A DNA stretch of 64,000 nucleotides. Origin: Magnetovibrio sp. GTDB lineage: Bacteria; Pseudomonadota; Alphaproteobacteria; Rhodospirillales; Magnetovibrionaceae. How positions within the stretch are numbered: the stretch's first letter is position 1; each line of letters begins with the position of its first letter. The stretch covers positions 68,692 to 132,691 of the forward strand of contig JANQJR010000071.1 in NCBI GenBank assembly GCA_028281525.1. Reading direction: 5' to 3'. The notes beneath the pieces are model-generated. The model worked only from the letters and a program-made list of their open reading frames with translations. It made no database searches and had not been told where the DNA came from. The position numbers and the translations under genes were made by a program. Shown piece by piece: positions 34,009 to 42,496 of this stretch.

Positions 34009-34455
34009 TTAAGTGCCGCGGGTGTATTTGGCGATTTCAACCTCAGCGCGAAGTTCGATCTCATCAAGAATTTCGTTGAGACGCGGGTCCATGACCTTGG
34101 CGCGGCCCGCCCGGATTTTCTTCGCCAAATCCATGAGGGTTTCCTTAGGAATTGCCCCCATCAACAAGGCGCCTTGCAAGGTCCGCAAGCGTTCCAGCAA
34201 ATCCTCGGCATAAGCGTTGGCCTGTTTGCGCGCACGCTCTTCAGTGGCGTCCCCCACTTCCTGCATGGCCAGCAAGGCATCCACGCCATCCAAAGCGGCA
34301 TGGTCGACCACACCACTTTCAGTCGACGAGGCGTCATCCGCACCGGACGCATTACGCAATTGATCGGCAAACGCATTGGATCCCGTGCGGGAAACATCTT
34401 TTTTGCGTTTCGCGCGATCAACACCTTTGCCTTGGTCAACGTTACCGATCTTCAT
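34009..34455 (-). CDS. fliX: Flagellar assembly regulator FliX
   Basis: 148 residues from ATG 34455 (MKIGNVDQGKGVDRAKRKKD). The C-terminal half holds the FliX signature LLERLRTLQGALLMGAIPKE and the ending LNEILDEIELRAEVEIAKY. In Caulobacter FliX couples assembly of the early basal body to activity of the sigma54 activator FlbD (family knowledge). That fits the three sigma54 promoters in this window. It is upstream of dksA on the same strand. Confidence 0.9.
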   Translation of the reverse strand: MKIGNVDQGKGVDRAKRKKDVSRTGSNAFADQLRNASGADDASSTESGVVDHAALDGVDALLAMQEVGDATEERARKQANAYAEDLLERLRTLQGALLMGAIPKETLMDLAKKIRAGRAKVMDPRLNEILDEIELRAEVEIAKYTRGT

Positions 34456-34657
34456 GATGGCGATGCACTGCTCCTGCGATTTCGAATGGAACATATCATA
34501 GAGCAAGATGGTCATTCGTTAAATATCGGATACGACGAACTTTTTTTCGGTCACTCCGCCCCGAAACCCGCACCTCAGCCAACGCCGGAATCACCTGATT
34601 GTGAGGTAGCATCATTGCAAACCGCTCGCAACTGATCTACGGTCACGGCCAATTATT

Positions 34658-34690
34658 GAGAACGATTATCAATTATGAATGATTCTAATG
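34658..34690 (+). promoter_or_regulatory. Fur-like iron box
   Basis: The AT-rich segment GAGAACGATTATCAATTAT (from 34658) matches 12 of 19 positions of the consensus Fur box, and the following AATGATTCTAAT extends it. It lies just before the truncated iron permease, as expected for an iron-repressed transporter promoter. Confidence 0.5.
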
Positions 34691-34709
34691 CGAACAGAGA
34701 TGAGATCAC

Positions 34710-35105
34710 ATGCCCTTGGCATCTAATCCGCCACTTCCAACACACCCTAAAAGAGCGGCCCGCACCCTCGGTTCTGGGCCGATGGCGACACTCAAACGCG
34801 TGCACCTGCCAATGATGAAAGGCTCGATCATGACCGCAGCACTATTGGTGTTTGTCGATTGCATGAAAGAATTGCCCATGACGGTGGTGCTGCGCCCCTT
34901 CGGTTTCGAAACGCTCGCGACCTTCGTGCATCAATATGCATCCGATGAACTGCTGCCCGAAGCGTCGCTGGCGGGGCTCTCCATCGTCGCCGCCGGGATC
35001 ATTCCGGTGTTGCTGTTAACTCTCACCATCGCCCGTTCCCGTACGGCCCAAGCCGGGCCCGGCGATGATGCGCACTTGATCAATATTGAGGAGGCCGCAC
35101 CATGA
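34710..35105 (+). pseudogene. 5'-truncated ferric iron ABC transporter permease (FbpB/SfuB type)
   Basis: 131 residues, against about 500-700 in this two-domain permease family. What remains is the last EAA-loop region (RAARTLGSGPMATLKRVHLP) and the last helices (TAALLVFVDCMKELPMTVV and LSIVAAGIIPVLLLTLTIA). The first ~18 residues (MPLASNPPLPTHPKR) do not look like permease. The Fur-like box lies only 20-50 nt upstream. So an internal deletion has probably removed the substrate-binding protein gene and most of the permease. ATGA overlap with the ATPase gene. It could still be translated but cannot form a full channel. Confidence 0.75.
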
Positions 35106-36199
35106 CCACTGGTCTCGTGATGGAAGACATGCACCACGCCTTTGGGCCGGTGGAAGTTCTGAATAACGTATCCGTGATCGCCGAAGCCGGCAAACTGACC
35201 TGCCTTCTCGGGCCGTCGGGGTGCGGCAAGACCACTTTGCTGCGCTTGGCCGCCGGTCTGGAAACCGTGCAAAGCGGACGCATCTACCTGCAGGGCAAAC
35301 TGGTTGGCAACGGCGAGAACGGGCTGTCGTTGCCGCCGGAAAAACGCGGCATCGGTTTGATGTTCCAGGATTACGCCCTGTTCCCGCACCTGAGTGTGTT
35401 TAAGAACATCGCTTTTGGCATCGATGATTTGACGCAAGAGCGCCGCGACTGGATCGAAGCCGCACTGGAGCGCATGGGGCTGGCCCAGTATCGCAACAGT
35501 TACCCCCACGTGCTGTCCGGCGGACAACAGCAACGCGTGGCATTGCTGCGCGCACTTGCGCCGGAACCGCAGATTCTGCTTTTGGACGAACCGTTTTCCG
35601 GTCTCGACGTCACGCGGCGCGCACAGGTCCGCGAAGATACGTTGCTGTTCCTCAAGGAATGCGGCGTGGCGGTTTTGATGGTGACCCATGACCCGGAAGA
35701 GGCCATGTTCATGGCCGACCACATCGTGGTAATGAAAAGCGGTAAAGTGGCGCAGGCAGGCACCCCGGTGCAAACCTACTTCCACCCGGTCGATGCTTAT
35801 GTCGCGGAACTGTTCGGACCGATGAACCACTTCGAAGGCATCGTCGACAAAGGCCAACTGGAAACCCCCTTCGGTCCCATGCCGATCCCCTCCATCCCCG
35901 ACGGTGAACCCGCCAAGGTGTTGGTGCGCATGGAAGGCATTCGCGTGACCATGGGCGCCCATGCCGACGCTCCCGAAGGTTGCTGTACAACTACGGGACG
36001 GGTCGAAGAAACCTATCTCCTGGGCCGTTCCAGCCACTTGCACATCCGCGTTCCGGCCAGGCCGCACAAGACGGGTTCCGACGCAAAACCGGACGTGCTG
36101 TTGCACGTACGCGTGTCCGGTGTGATGAAACCCGAATCCGGCGCGACGGTCACGGTATGGGCCGACCCCAAACAGGCCTTCGCCTTCGCCGCCGAATGA
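35102..36199 (+). CDS. Iron(III)-type ABC transporter ATP-binding protein
   Basis: 365 residues. Walker A GPSGCGKTT, signature LSGGQQQRVALLRALA, Walker B ILLLDEPFSGLD and switch His in VTHDPEEAMFMAD are all intact. The C-terminal TOBE-like regulatory domain (about 240-360) is present. Closest in style to FbpC/SfuC/PotA-like importers of iron. It overlaps the truncated permease by 4 nt. With no full permease or binding protein nearby it is probably non-functional in transport unless it works with partners elsewhere. Confidence 0.85.
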   Translation: MTTGLVMEDMHHAFGPVEVLNNVSVIAEAGKLTCLLGPSGCGKTTLLRLAAGLETVQSGRIYLQGKLVGNGENGLSLPPEKRGIGLMFQDYALFPHLSVFKNIAFGIDDLTQERRDWIEAALERMGLAQYRNSYPHVLSGGQQQRVALLRALAPEPQILLLDEPFSGLDVTRRAQVREDTLLFLKECGVAVLMVTHDPEEAMFMADHIVVMKSGKVAQAGTPVQTYFHPVDAYVAELFGPMNHFEGIVDKGQLETPFGPMPIPSIPDGEPAKVLVRMEGIRVTMGAHADAPEGCCTTTGRVEETYLLGRSSHLHIRVPARPHKTGSDAKPDVLLHVRVSGVMKPESGATVTVWADPKQAFAFAAE

Positions 36200-36327
36200 A
36201 GACACGCAAAACTCCGCTGGGCAAGACTTTCCCTACGGCCGGGGAACTTCGCGTTTTTAGGCAAACCTTACCCACCGTCAAAATCAAGAAATTATTTTAT
36301 ATCAAATAGTTGTCCGGGTTTAGGCCT

Positions 36328-36343
36328 TGGCACCCTTCTTGCT
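36328..36343 (+). promoter_or_regulatory. Sigma54 promoter for flgE
   Basis: TGGCACCCTTCTTGCT is a near-perfect -24/-12 element (TGGCAC, correct spacing, TTGCT), 61 nt before the flgE ATG. Confidence 0.9.
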
Positions 36344-36404
36344 TTCTTACCTCCAGGTAATTGTGCGCACCCCTGGTGCGTCTGGAAAGCAACGGAGAAG
36401 CCCA

Positions 36405-37997
36405 ATGGCCCTCTATGGAGCATTTTCATCCAGCATGCTGGCGATGATGAGCCAGAGCTACGCGCTCGACGTGATCGGCTCGAACGTGGCCAACGTCGGC
36501 ACCGTGGGCTACAAGCGCAACGAGGTGAACTTCTCCTCATTGCTGAGTTCAAGCATCAACAATACATCCGACATAGGCGGCGTTGCTCCCAACACATTCC
36601 AGCGGATTGACGCCCAGGGCTCCATCACCGCATCGAACCGGCAATTGGACACCGCCATTGCGGGCAGCGGCTTTTATGTTCTCAATTCCGAACGCGACGG
36701 CAGTGGCGAGACCTTCTACACGCGTAACGGTTCATTCCATACCGTGACCGGAAACACCATCACCGTCACCGCCGACGATGGCGTTTCGACGATCGAAACC
36801 CAGGAAGCGTATCTCACGAACCAAAACGGCTATTACGTCATGGGCTGGCTGCCGAATGCAGACGGTTCTTTCACAACCACCTCCACAGCAAATAGCTTAT
36901 CAGCCTTGCGCGTGGATTCTTACGCTTTCCAAAGCACCGGCGTCACGACCACGCTGGCATCGCTGGATCTCAATCTCCCCGCAAACGACAGCGCGAACAG
37001 CACGCATACCTATGCGATCGAAGTCTACGACAGTGACGGCACGCAACAGGTCGTCACCCTGAGTTTCGAAAAACAAACCGCAAACAACAGCTGGACCGTC
37101 ACGCCTTCCTGGCAGGATTCCCCCACCGCACAAGTCGACACGGTGACGCTGGCAGGCACCATCGAGGCTGGCGATGTCTATTCCGTCACCGTCGCAGGAA
37201 CCACAGTAAACTACACAGTTGCCGGCACCGAACCGGACATCGCCGCGGTGCGCGATGGATTGATTGCTTTGTTGCAAGCTGAGCCCACTGTGACCTCGGA
37301 GGTCACCATTGCGGCTTCAGGCACGGACGGTCTGACCCTGACCGCCACAACAGCCGGCAGCGGCTTTACCGCCACCGCAACGGCGACCAACGGCGGGGTC
37401 ACCGCAGACAACACCAACACCTTGGTCAACACCACAGCGAACGATGACGGCGCTCGAACCGGCACCGCTACGGCGCTGACCTTCAACAGCGACGGCGACC
37501 TGGCCACCGGCAGCCCCCTTGCCATCTCCATCACATGGGCGGGCGGCTCCAATGTCAATATGTCGTTGGATATGAGCCAGATGTCGCAGTATTCCGGCAA
37601 CTTCACACCGCACAGTTATTCCCAGAACGGCTACGGCGCGGGCTTGCTCGAAAGCATTTCTTTCGACTCTCAAGGCCAGTTGATCGGCCACTTCAGCAAC
37701 GCCCAAAGCCGCCCAGTTTACCGCCTTGGTTTGGCGCATTTCTCCAACCCCAATGGGCTCGAGCCCACCAATGCAAGTCTTTACAGGCAAACTCCGGAAT
37801 CGGGTTCCGCGACCATTTTCGCGCCGGATGGAAACAGCTTCGCGTTTCTCTCGCCGAACTCTTTGGAACAGTCCAACGTGACATTGGAAGATGAATTTTC
37901 CACCATGATCATGACGCAGAACGCCTACAACTCCGCGGCAACGGTGTTTCGCACCGTCGATGAAATGACCTCTGTGGCGCGGGACCTGAAGCGTTAA
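36405..37997 (+). CDS. flgE: Flagellar hook protein FlgE
   Basis: 530 residues from ATG 36405 (GGAGAAG upstream); the in-frame start at 36327 has no ribosome site. N-terminus MALYGAFSSSMLAMMSQSYA and GSNVANVGTVGYKRNEV; C-terminus NSLEQSNVTLEDEFSTMIM. The middle (about 210-400) holds a Thr/Ala/Gly-rich, FlgE D2/D3-type beta domain, making the protein longer than E. coli FlgE (402). It polymerises into the hook. Own sigma54 promoter and a strong terminator behind it, so it is a single-gene unit. Confidence 0.96.
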   Translation: MALYGAFSSSMLAMMSQSYALDVIGSNVANVGTVGYKRNEVNFSSLLSSSINNTSDIGGVAPNTFQRIDAQGSITASNRQLDTAIAGSGFYVLNSERDGSGETFYTRNGSFHTVTGNTITVTADDGVSTIETQEAYLTNQNGYYVMGWLPNADGSFTTTSTANSLSALRVDSYAFQSTGVTTTLASLDLNLPANDSANSTHTYAIEVYDSDGTQQVVTLSFEKQTANNSWTVTPSWQDSPTAQVDTVTLAGTIEAGDVYSVTVAGTTVNYTVAGTEPDIAAVRDGLIALLQAEPTVTSEVTIAASGTDGLTLTATTAGSGFTATATATNGGVTADNTNTLVNTTANDDGARTGTATALTFNSDGDLATGSPLAISITWAGGSNVNMSLDMSQMSQYSGNFTPHSYSQNGYGAGLLESISFDSQGQLIGHFSNAQSRPVYRLGLAHFSNPNGLEPTNASLYRQTPESGSATIFAPDGNSFAFLSPNSLEQSNVTLEDEFSTMIMTQNAYNSAATVFRTVDEMTSVARDLKR

Positions 37998-38043
37998 TTC
38001 CACTCTGTAAATCCGTCACTTAACACGCACCCGGCAAGATTTT

Positions 38044-38081
38044 CCCCCAACGCAGGCAGAGGCTGCCCGTTGGGGGTTTTT
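38044..38081 (+). terminator. Terminator after flgE
   Basis: CCCCCAACG (38044-38052) pairs with CGTTGGGGG (38068-38076), with an inner GGCAG/CTGCC extension, followed by TTTTT. Very strong. Confidence 0.92.
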
Positions 38082-38140
38082 CGCAATCTCCCTGGCATAT
38101 TTTTTCATTGTTTCACAAGGCATTAAGCCCTAGCCACGGG

Positions 38141-38156
38141 TGGCACGATATTCGCA
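38141..38156 (+). promoter_or_regulatory. Sigma54 promoter for flgI operon
   Basis: TGGCACGATATTCGCA: the -24 TGGCACG is perfect, and the -12 GC is correctly spaced (TCGCA instead of TTGCA). It is 61 nt before the flgI ATG. Confidence 0.75.
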
Positions 38157-38217
38157 TCGATGACCCCGAAAACAGCGCCCGGACACGTGAGCGCAAAATG
38201 AAACGGGAAACGAACCA

Positions 38218-39411
38218 ATGAATCGCGCAATCACACTCAAATCTGCGACCGGCACCGTCCCCGGCGGCACGCTCAAAGCGCGGCATCTCTTCACCCATGC
38301 GCTGGCCGCCGGTCTCGTCAGCTTGCTGGTATTGATGGCGCTGGTATGGGCTTCACCCGCGAACGGCGCATCACGCATCAAGGATGTGGTCGATTTCGAG
38401 GGTGTTCGCGACAACATGCTGGTCGGTTACGGTTTGGTGGTCGGTTTGAACGGTACCGGCGACACCTTGGCGGACGGTCACTTCACCAAGCAAAGCCTGC
38501 AGGCGATGCTCAACCGCATGGGCATCAAGCCTACGGATGCGGGACTGGACTCCGACAATGTCGCCGCCGTGATGGTGACCACCTCGCTTCCGGCGTTTTC
38601 TTCGCGGGGTGCGCGTGTGGATGTCACCGTCAGTGCGCTCGGCGACGCTTCCAGCCTCCTGGGCGGCACGCTTTTGGTGACGCCATTGATGGGCGCGGAT
38701 GGCGAAGTCTACGCCGTGGCCCAGGGCCAAGTGGCGGTCGGCGGCTTCACCGCAGGCGGCAACGCGGAAACCGTGACCAAGGGTGTACCGACATCCGCAC
38801 GCATCGCCAATGGCGCAATCATCGAACGTGAAATCAATTTCGACATGGACGCGATGTCCAGCGTGAAGCTGAGTCTGCGCAACCCCGACTTCACCACGGC
38901 GCGGCGCATCGCACAGGCCGTGAATGCGTTTCTCGGCACCCCCGCATCCAGCGCCCAAGACCCCAGCACGGTCGAACTGGTCGTCCCCGGCGCTTACAAA
39001 GGGCAAGTGGTTAATCTGCTGACGGACATCGAGCAACTGCGCATCGAGCCCGATCAGATCGCACGCATCATCATCGACGAGCAATCCGGCGTCATCGTCA
39101 TGGGCGAAAACGTGCGGCTGTCGACCGTGGCCATCGCCCAGGGCAACCTGACCATCCGCATCACTGAAACCCAGCAGGTTTCCCAGCCCGGACCGTTTTC
39201 CACCACCGGCACGACCACCACCGTGGAACGCACCGACATCCAAGTCGACCAAGATAGCGATGCGCGCCTGACGGTGGTCAACGATGGTGTATCGTTGCAG
39301 GAATTCGTCAACAGCCTGAACGCGCTCGGTATCGGACCGCGCGACATGATCACCATCTTGCAGGCGGTCAAGGCGGCCGGCGCCCTGCAAGCGGAAATCG
39401 AGGTGATGTGA
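38218..39411 (+). CDS. flgI: Flagellar P-ring protein FlgI
   Basis: 397 residues. A long, basic then hydrophobic export signal (LAAGLVSLLVLMALVWASPANG), cleaved before SRIKDVVDFEGVRDNMLVGY. FlgI landmarks: GLVVGLNGTGDTL, MLNRMGIKPTDAGLDSDNVA and the ending GDMITILQAVKAAGALQAEI-like segment. It forms the periplasmic P ring. It heads the flgI-flgJ-flgN-flgK-flgL unit and its stop overlaps the flgJ ATG by 1 nt. Confidence 0.97.
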   Translation: MNRAITLKSATGTVPGGTLKARHLFTHALAAGLVSLLVLMALVWASPANGASRIKDVVDFEGVRDNMLVGYGLVVGLNGTGDTLADGHFTKQSLQAMLNRMGIKPTDAGLDSDNVAAVMVTTSLPAFSSRGARVDVTVSALGDASSLLGGTLLVTPLMGADGEVYAVAQGQVAVGGFTAGGNAETVTKGVPTSARIANGAIIEREINFDMDAMSSVKLSLRNPDFTTARRIAQAVNAFLGTPASSAQDPSTVELVVPGAYKGQVVNLLTDIEQLRIEPDQIARIIIDEQSGVIVMGENVRLSTVAIAQGNLTIRITETQQVSQPGPFSTTGTTTTVERTDIQVDQDSDARLTVVNDGVSLQEFVNSLNALGIGPRDMITILQAVKAAGALQAEIEVM

Positions 39412-39728
39412 TGGATACAAGGCTTCACAGCATGGATATGCAGACCGCCATGTCGCAAGGTACGGCGCTGCCCACCGTTCCGAAAACCGCCGATCTGGAA
39501 AAAATGCGCGAGACCGCACAAGACTTCGAAGCGGTGTTCCTGTCGCAGATGCTCAAACCCATGTTCCAAAACCTCACCGCGGAGGCCCCCTTCGGCGGCG
39601 GTGCGGCGGAGGAAATGTGGCAATCCCTGATGGTCGATGAATACGGTAAGTCCATTGCGAAATCCGGCGGCATCGGCATCGCCGATGCGGTGATGTCTGA
39701 AATGCTCAAATTACAGGAGGTCCAGTAA
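39411..39728 (+). CDS. flgJ: Flagellar rod-binding protein FlgJ (short, no muramidase)
   Basis: 105 residues from ATG 39411, overlapping the flgI stop (TGATG); a GTG one codon earlier is possible. The rod-binding signature is DFEAVFLSQMLKPMF ... GGGAAEEMWQSLMVDEYGK. The C-terminal glucosaminidase domain of gammaproteobacterial FlgJ is absent, as usual in alphaproteobacteria. It caps and aids rod assembly. Confidence 0.93.
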   Translation: MDTRLHSMDMQTAMSQGTALPTVPKTADLEKMRETAQDFEAVFLSQMLKPMFQNLTAEAPFGGGAAEEMWQSLMVDEYGKSIAKSGGIGIADAVMSEMLKLQEVQ

Positions 39729-39730
39729 TC

Positions 39731-40189
39731 ATGACCGACCCGAAAGCATCTCCCATCGAAACCAAAGTCGATGATCTGATCTATATCTGTGAACGCATGA
39801 GCGCGGTCCTGGATAAAGAAAACCTAGCCTTGGAAAACGGCGCAGTCGGTGAACTCGACGGCCTACTCAAAGAAAAGCAGATGGTCTGCGGCGCTTATGA
39901 ATCCCTTGGCAAGTCGGTTATGCAGGACCCTACCCAATTCGCTCAGATCGATGAAGAGACCCGCGAGCATTTGCGTGAGTTGCTGAAAACCGTGGATGGC
40001 AAGATCGCCCACAATGTCAAGCTGTTGGCGGTGCAGGCCGAGGTCAAACGGCGCATTTTTGACGTTTTGGCTGAAACGGCCAAAAAAACGGCCACACACA
40101 GCGGGGTGTATTCCCAGTCCGGAAAAGTAGACATGGGGCAGATGCATGCCCTGAAGGGAACGCCCTTGTCGATCGACAAGACGCTGTAA
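39731..40189 (+). CDS. flgN: FlgN-like flagellar export chaperone
   Basis: 152 residues starting MTDPKASPIETKVDDLIYIC. Mostly helical with LDKENLALENGAVGELDGLL and the KEKQMVCGAYESL segment typical of FlgN. The C-terminus is less structured. FlgN escorts FlgK and FlgL to the export gate, and here it is placed just before flgK and flgL. 2 nt after flgJ. Confidence 0.75.
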   Translation: MTDPKASPIETKVDDLIYICERMSAVLDKENLALENGAVGELDGLLKEKQMVCGAYESLGKSVMQDPTQFAQIDEETREHLRELLKTVDGKIAHNVKLLAVQAEVKRRIFDVLAETAKKTATHSGVYSQSGKVDMGQMHALKGTPLSIDKTL

Positions 40190-40231
40190 CCAGAAGGTTG
40201 CAGAAACTGGGCCCAGAAAGGAACGCGAACA

Positions 40232-42481
40232 ATGGCTGGAACACTCACGTTATCGCTGCTATCGGCACAGAGCGGCTTGCTGACAAGCCAATCGGCGCTC
40301 GACACGATCGCGAACAACATTTCCAACGTCAATACGCCCGGCTATTCGCGCAAAATCACCCAATATGAAACGCGTTTGGTTAACGGCGCCGGCGCCGGCG
40401 TTCAAGTCGCCGATATTGTGCGCAACGTTGATGAAGGTCTACTGAAGAGTCTCCGTACGGAATTGAGCGCGCTTAATCGATTCAGCTCTCAGGAAACCTC
40501 GTTCCTGCGTCTTCAAGACAGCTTCGGCACACCGGAAGACAACACATCCCTGAGCCACCTGGTCACGGACATGCAAGCGAGCATGGAGGCGTTGGCGCAA
40601 ACGCCGGAAGGCACGCTCGAACAAAGCGAGCTGGTGCGCTGGGCCTTGGAAGTCACCGAAGAGATGCAAAGCATGAGCACCACCATCCAAGACTTACGCT
40701 TGGAAGCTGATGCCGGGATCGAAACCGTGGTCGACGAAATCAACGAACTGATCACGGACATCGGCGTTCTTAACGACAGCATCGTCAAAGCAGGGGTCAA
40801 TCAAGGCGACACCACCGGCCTGCGCGACCAACGCGATCAAAGCCTGACCAGCCTTTCGGAACTCATGGACATTCAATACTACACCCGGTCCGATGGACAG
40901 GTGATCGTGTTCACGGGCGGCGGCAAGACGTTGGTGGATTCCGACGCCAACACTGTGGTTTTTAACCCCGCCAGCTTCGCCAGCGCGGCGACCAGCAAAG
41001 CGGGTGGCGAGATGTCCGGCATTTACATCAACTCCGTCACCGACGGCAACGACATTTCCGACACCATCAGCGGCGGCAAGCTCAAAGGTTTTCTGGAACT
41101 GCGCGATGAAACGCTGCCTAATCTTCAAGCCCAATTGGACGAGTACGCATCCGAGTTACGAGACGCCGTCAATCAGATTCATAACGCGGGCATCCCCTTT
41201 CCCGGCTTGCAAAGCATGGCAGGCACCCGTGATTTTATCGACACCACCGACAGCGCCAACACGGTCAACCAGACCATCACCCTGGATCCAACCAATTCCG
41301 CCGATGATGTCGCCATCGTTCTGATGGATGCTGACGGCAATCAAACCTCGGTCACAACCTTGGACACAATCATGACCTCCGGTACATATGGCACCGGCGC
41401 ACAAACGTCACGCGGTCCCTGGAGCGTTACCGAAGTCGCGGCAACTGTCGAAGACTGGCTGATCGACCAAGGTTTGAGCAACGCCACGGCGAGCATTGAT
41501 TCCGCCGGACACTTCGTCATCGAACTGAACAGCACCACAAGTTATCTATCTTTCCGCGATCAAGAGTCGTCGACCTATGGCAGCACCCAAGGAGATGCTG
41601 AGATCGGATTCGATTCCGACGGTGACGGCACTGTCGATGAAACAATTTCAGGGTTTTCGAACTTCTTCGGCCTCAACGACTTTTTCGTCGACACCAATAA
41701 CGCCAGCACATACGAAACCTCCGTTCTGAGCTCGACATACTCGGCAGCGGCAGCGACACTGCGTTTTGCCGACGGCACCTCGACCCTGCCTCTCGACCCC
41801 GGCGGCGGCGGCGACGTGACGATTACCATTACGGCGGGCGACACCCTCAGCGACATCGCAAACAACATCAATAACAACGTCTCCAATGTGGTGGCCGACG
41901 TGGTCCCCGATGGCGCAGGGTTCCGGTTACGCATTGCGCATTCGACCGGCGAAACCTTGTCCATCACGGATTCATCAGGCGGCACGTTACTCAGCGATAT
42001 CGGCTTGGAAGTGAGCGCCACGGGCACAACGGAATCGCTCACCGTGCGCTCCGATATCGAAGCGTCCCCATCCTCGGTGTCGCGTGGTCAAATCCAGTGG
42101 GATGCATCGTTGGGCAGCGGCGGTGAATATTACACCCGTGCGGGTGATGGCTCATCCATCGCCTTGTTGGCGGATAAGATGCTGACGGCGAACTCGTTCG
42201 ATACGGCCGGAGGCCTCACCTCGGTCAGCAAAAGCTTCGTCAATCAAGCTATTTCGATCCTATCAAGCAACGCCAGCGACAGCGCCGCCGTGGAAAACCA
42301 GATCGCATACAAAACGACCCTGACCCAAAGTCTCGATCTTCAGGCGACCAGCATCAGCGGTGTCAATATCGATGAAGAAATGGCGACGTTGATCGTCGTT
42401 GAACAGGCATATGCCGCCGCCGCACAGGTCATCACCGTCATTCAAGATATGTTTGACGCCCTCGAACAGATCGTGCGCTGA
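40232..42481 (+). CDS. flgK: Flagellar hook-associated protein FlgK
   Basis: 749 residues. N-terminus SLLSAQSGLLTSQSALDTIA and NNISNVNTPGYSRKITQYET are classic FlgK; the C-terminus SISGVNIDEEMATLIVVEQA YAAAAQV closes the coiled coil. About 200 residues longer than E. coli FlgK (547). The extra Ser/Thr/Asp-rich region (about 350-600) contains an EF-hand-like DSDGDGTVDETISG. It forms the first hook-filament junction ring. AAAGGAACG precedes the start. Confidence 0.95.
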   Translation: MAGTLTLSLLSAQSGLLTSQSALDTIANNISNVNTPGYSRKITQYETRLVNGAGAGVQVADIVRNVDEGLLKSLRTELSALNRFSSQETSFLRLQDSFGTPEDNTSLSHLVTDMQASMEALAQTPEGTLEQSELVRWALEVTEEMQSMSTTIQDLRLEADAGIETVVDEINELITDIGVLNDSIVKAGVNQGDTTGLRDQRDQSLTSLSELMDIQYYTRSDGQVIVFTGGGKTLVDSDANTVVFNPASFASAATSKAGGEMSGIYINSVTDGNDISDTISGGKLKGFLELRDETLPNLQAQLDEYASELRDAVNQIHNAGIPFPGLQSMAGTRDFIDTTDSANTVNQTITLDPTNSADDVAIVLMDADGNQTSVTTLDTIMTSGTYGTGAQTSRGPWSVTEVAATVEDWLIDQGLSNATASIDSAGHFVIELNSTTSYLSFRDQESSTYGSTQGDAEIGFDSDGDGTVDETISGFSNFFGLNDFFVDTNNASTYETSVLSSTYSAAAATLRFADGTSTLPLDPGGGGDVTITITAGDTLSDIANNINNNVSNVVADVVPDGAGFRLRIAHSTGETLSITDSSGGTLLSDIGLEVSATGTTESLTVRSDIEASPSSVSRGQIQWDASLGSGGEYYTRAGDGSSIALLADKMLTANSFDTAGGLTSVSKSFVNQAISILSSNASDSAAVENQIAYKTTLTQSLDLQATSISGVNIDEEMATLIVVEQAYAAAAQVITVIQDMFDALEQIVR

Positions 42482-42496
42482 GGATAGGAGGTAGTC

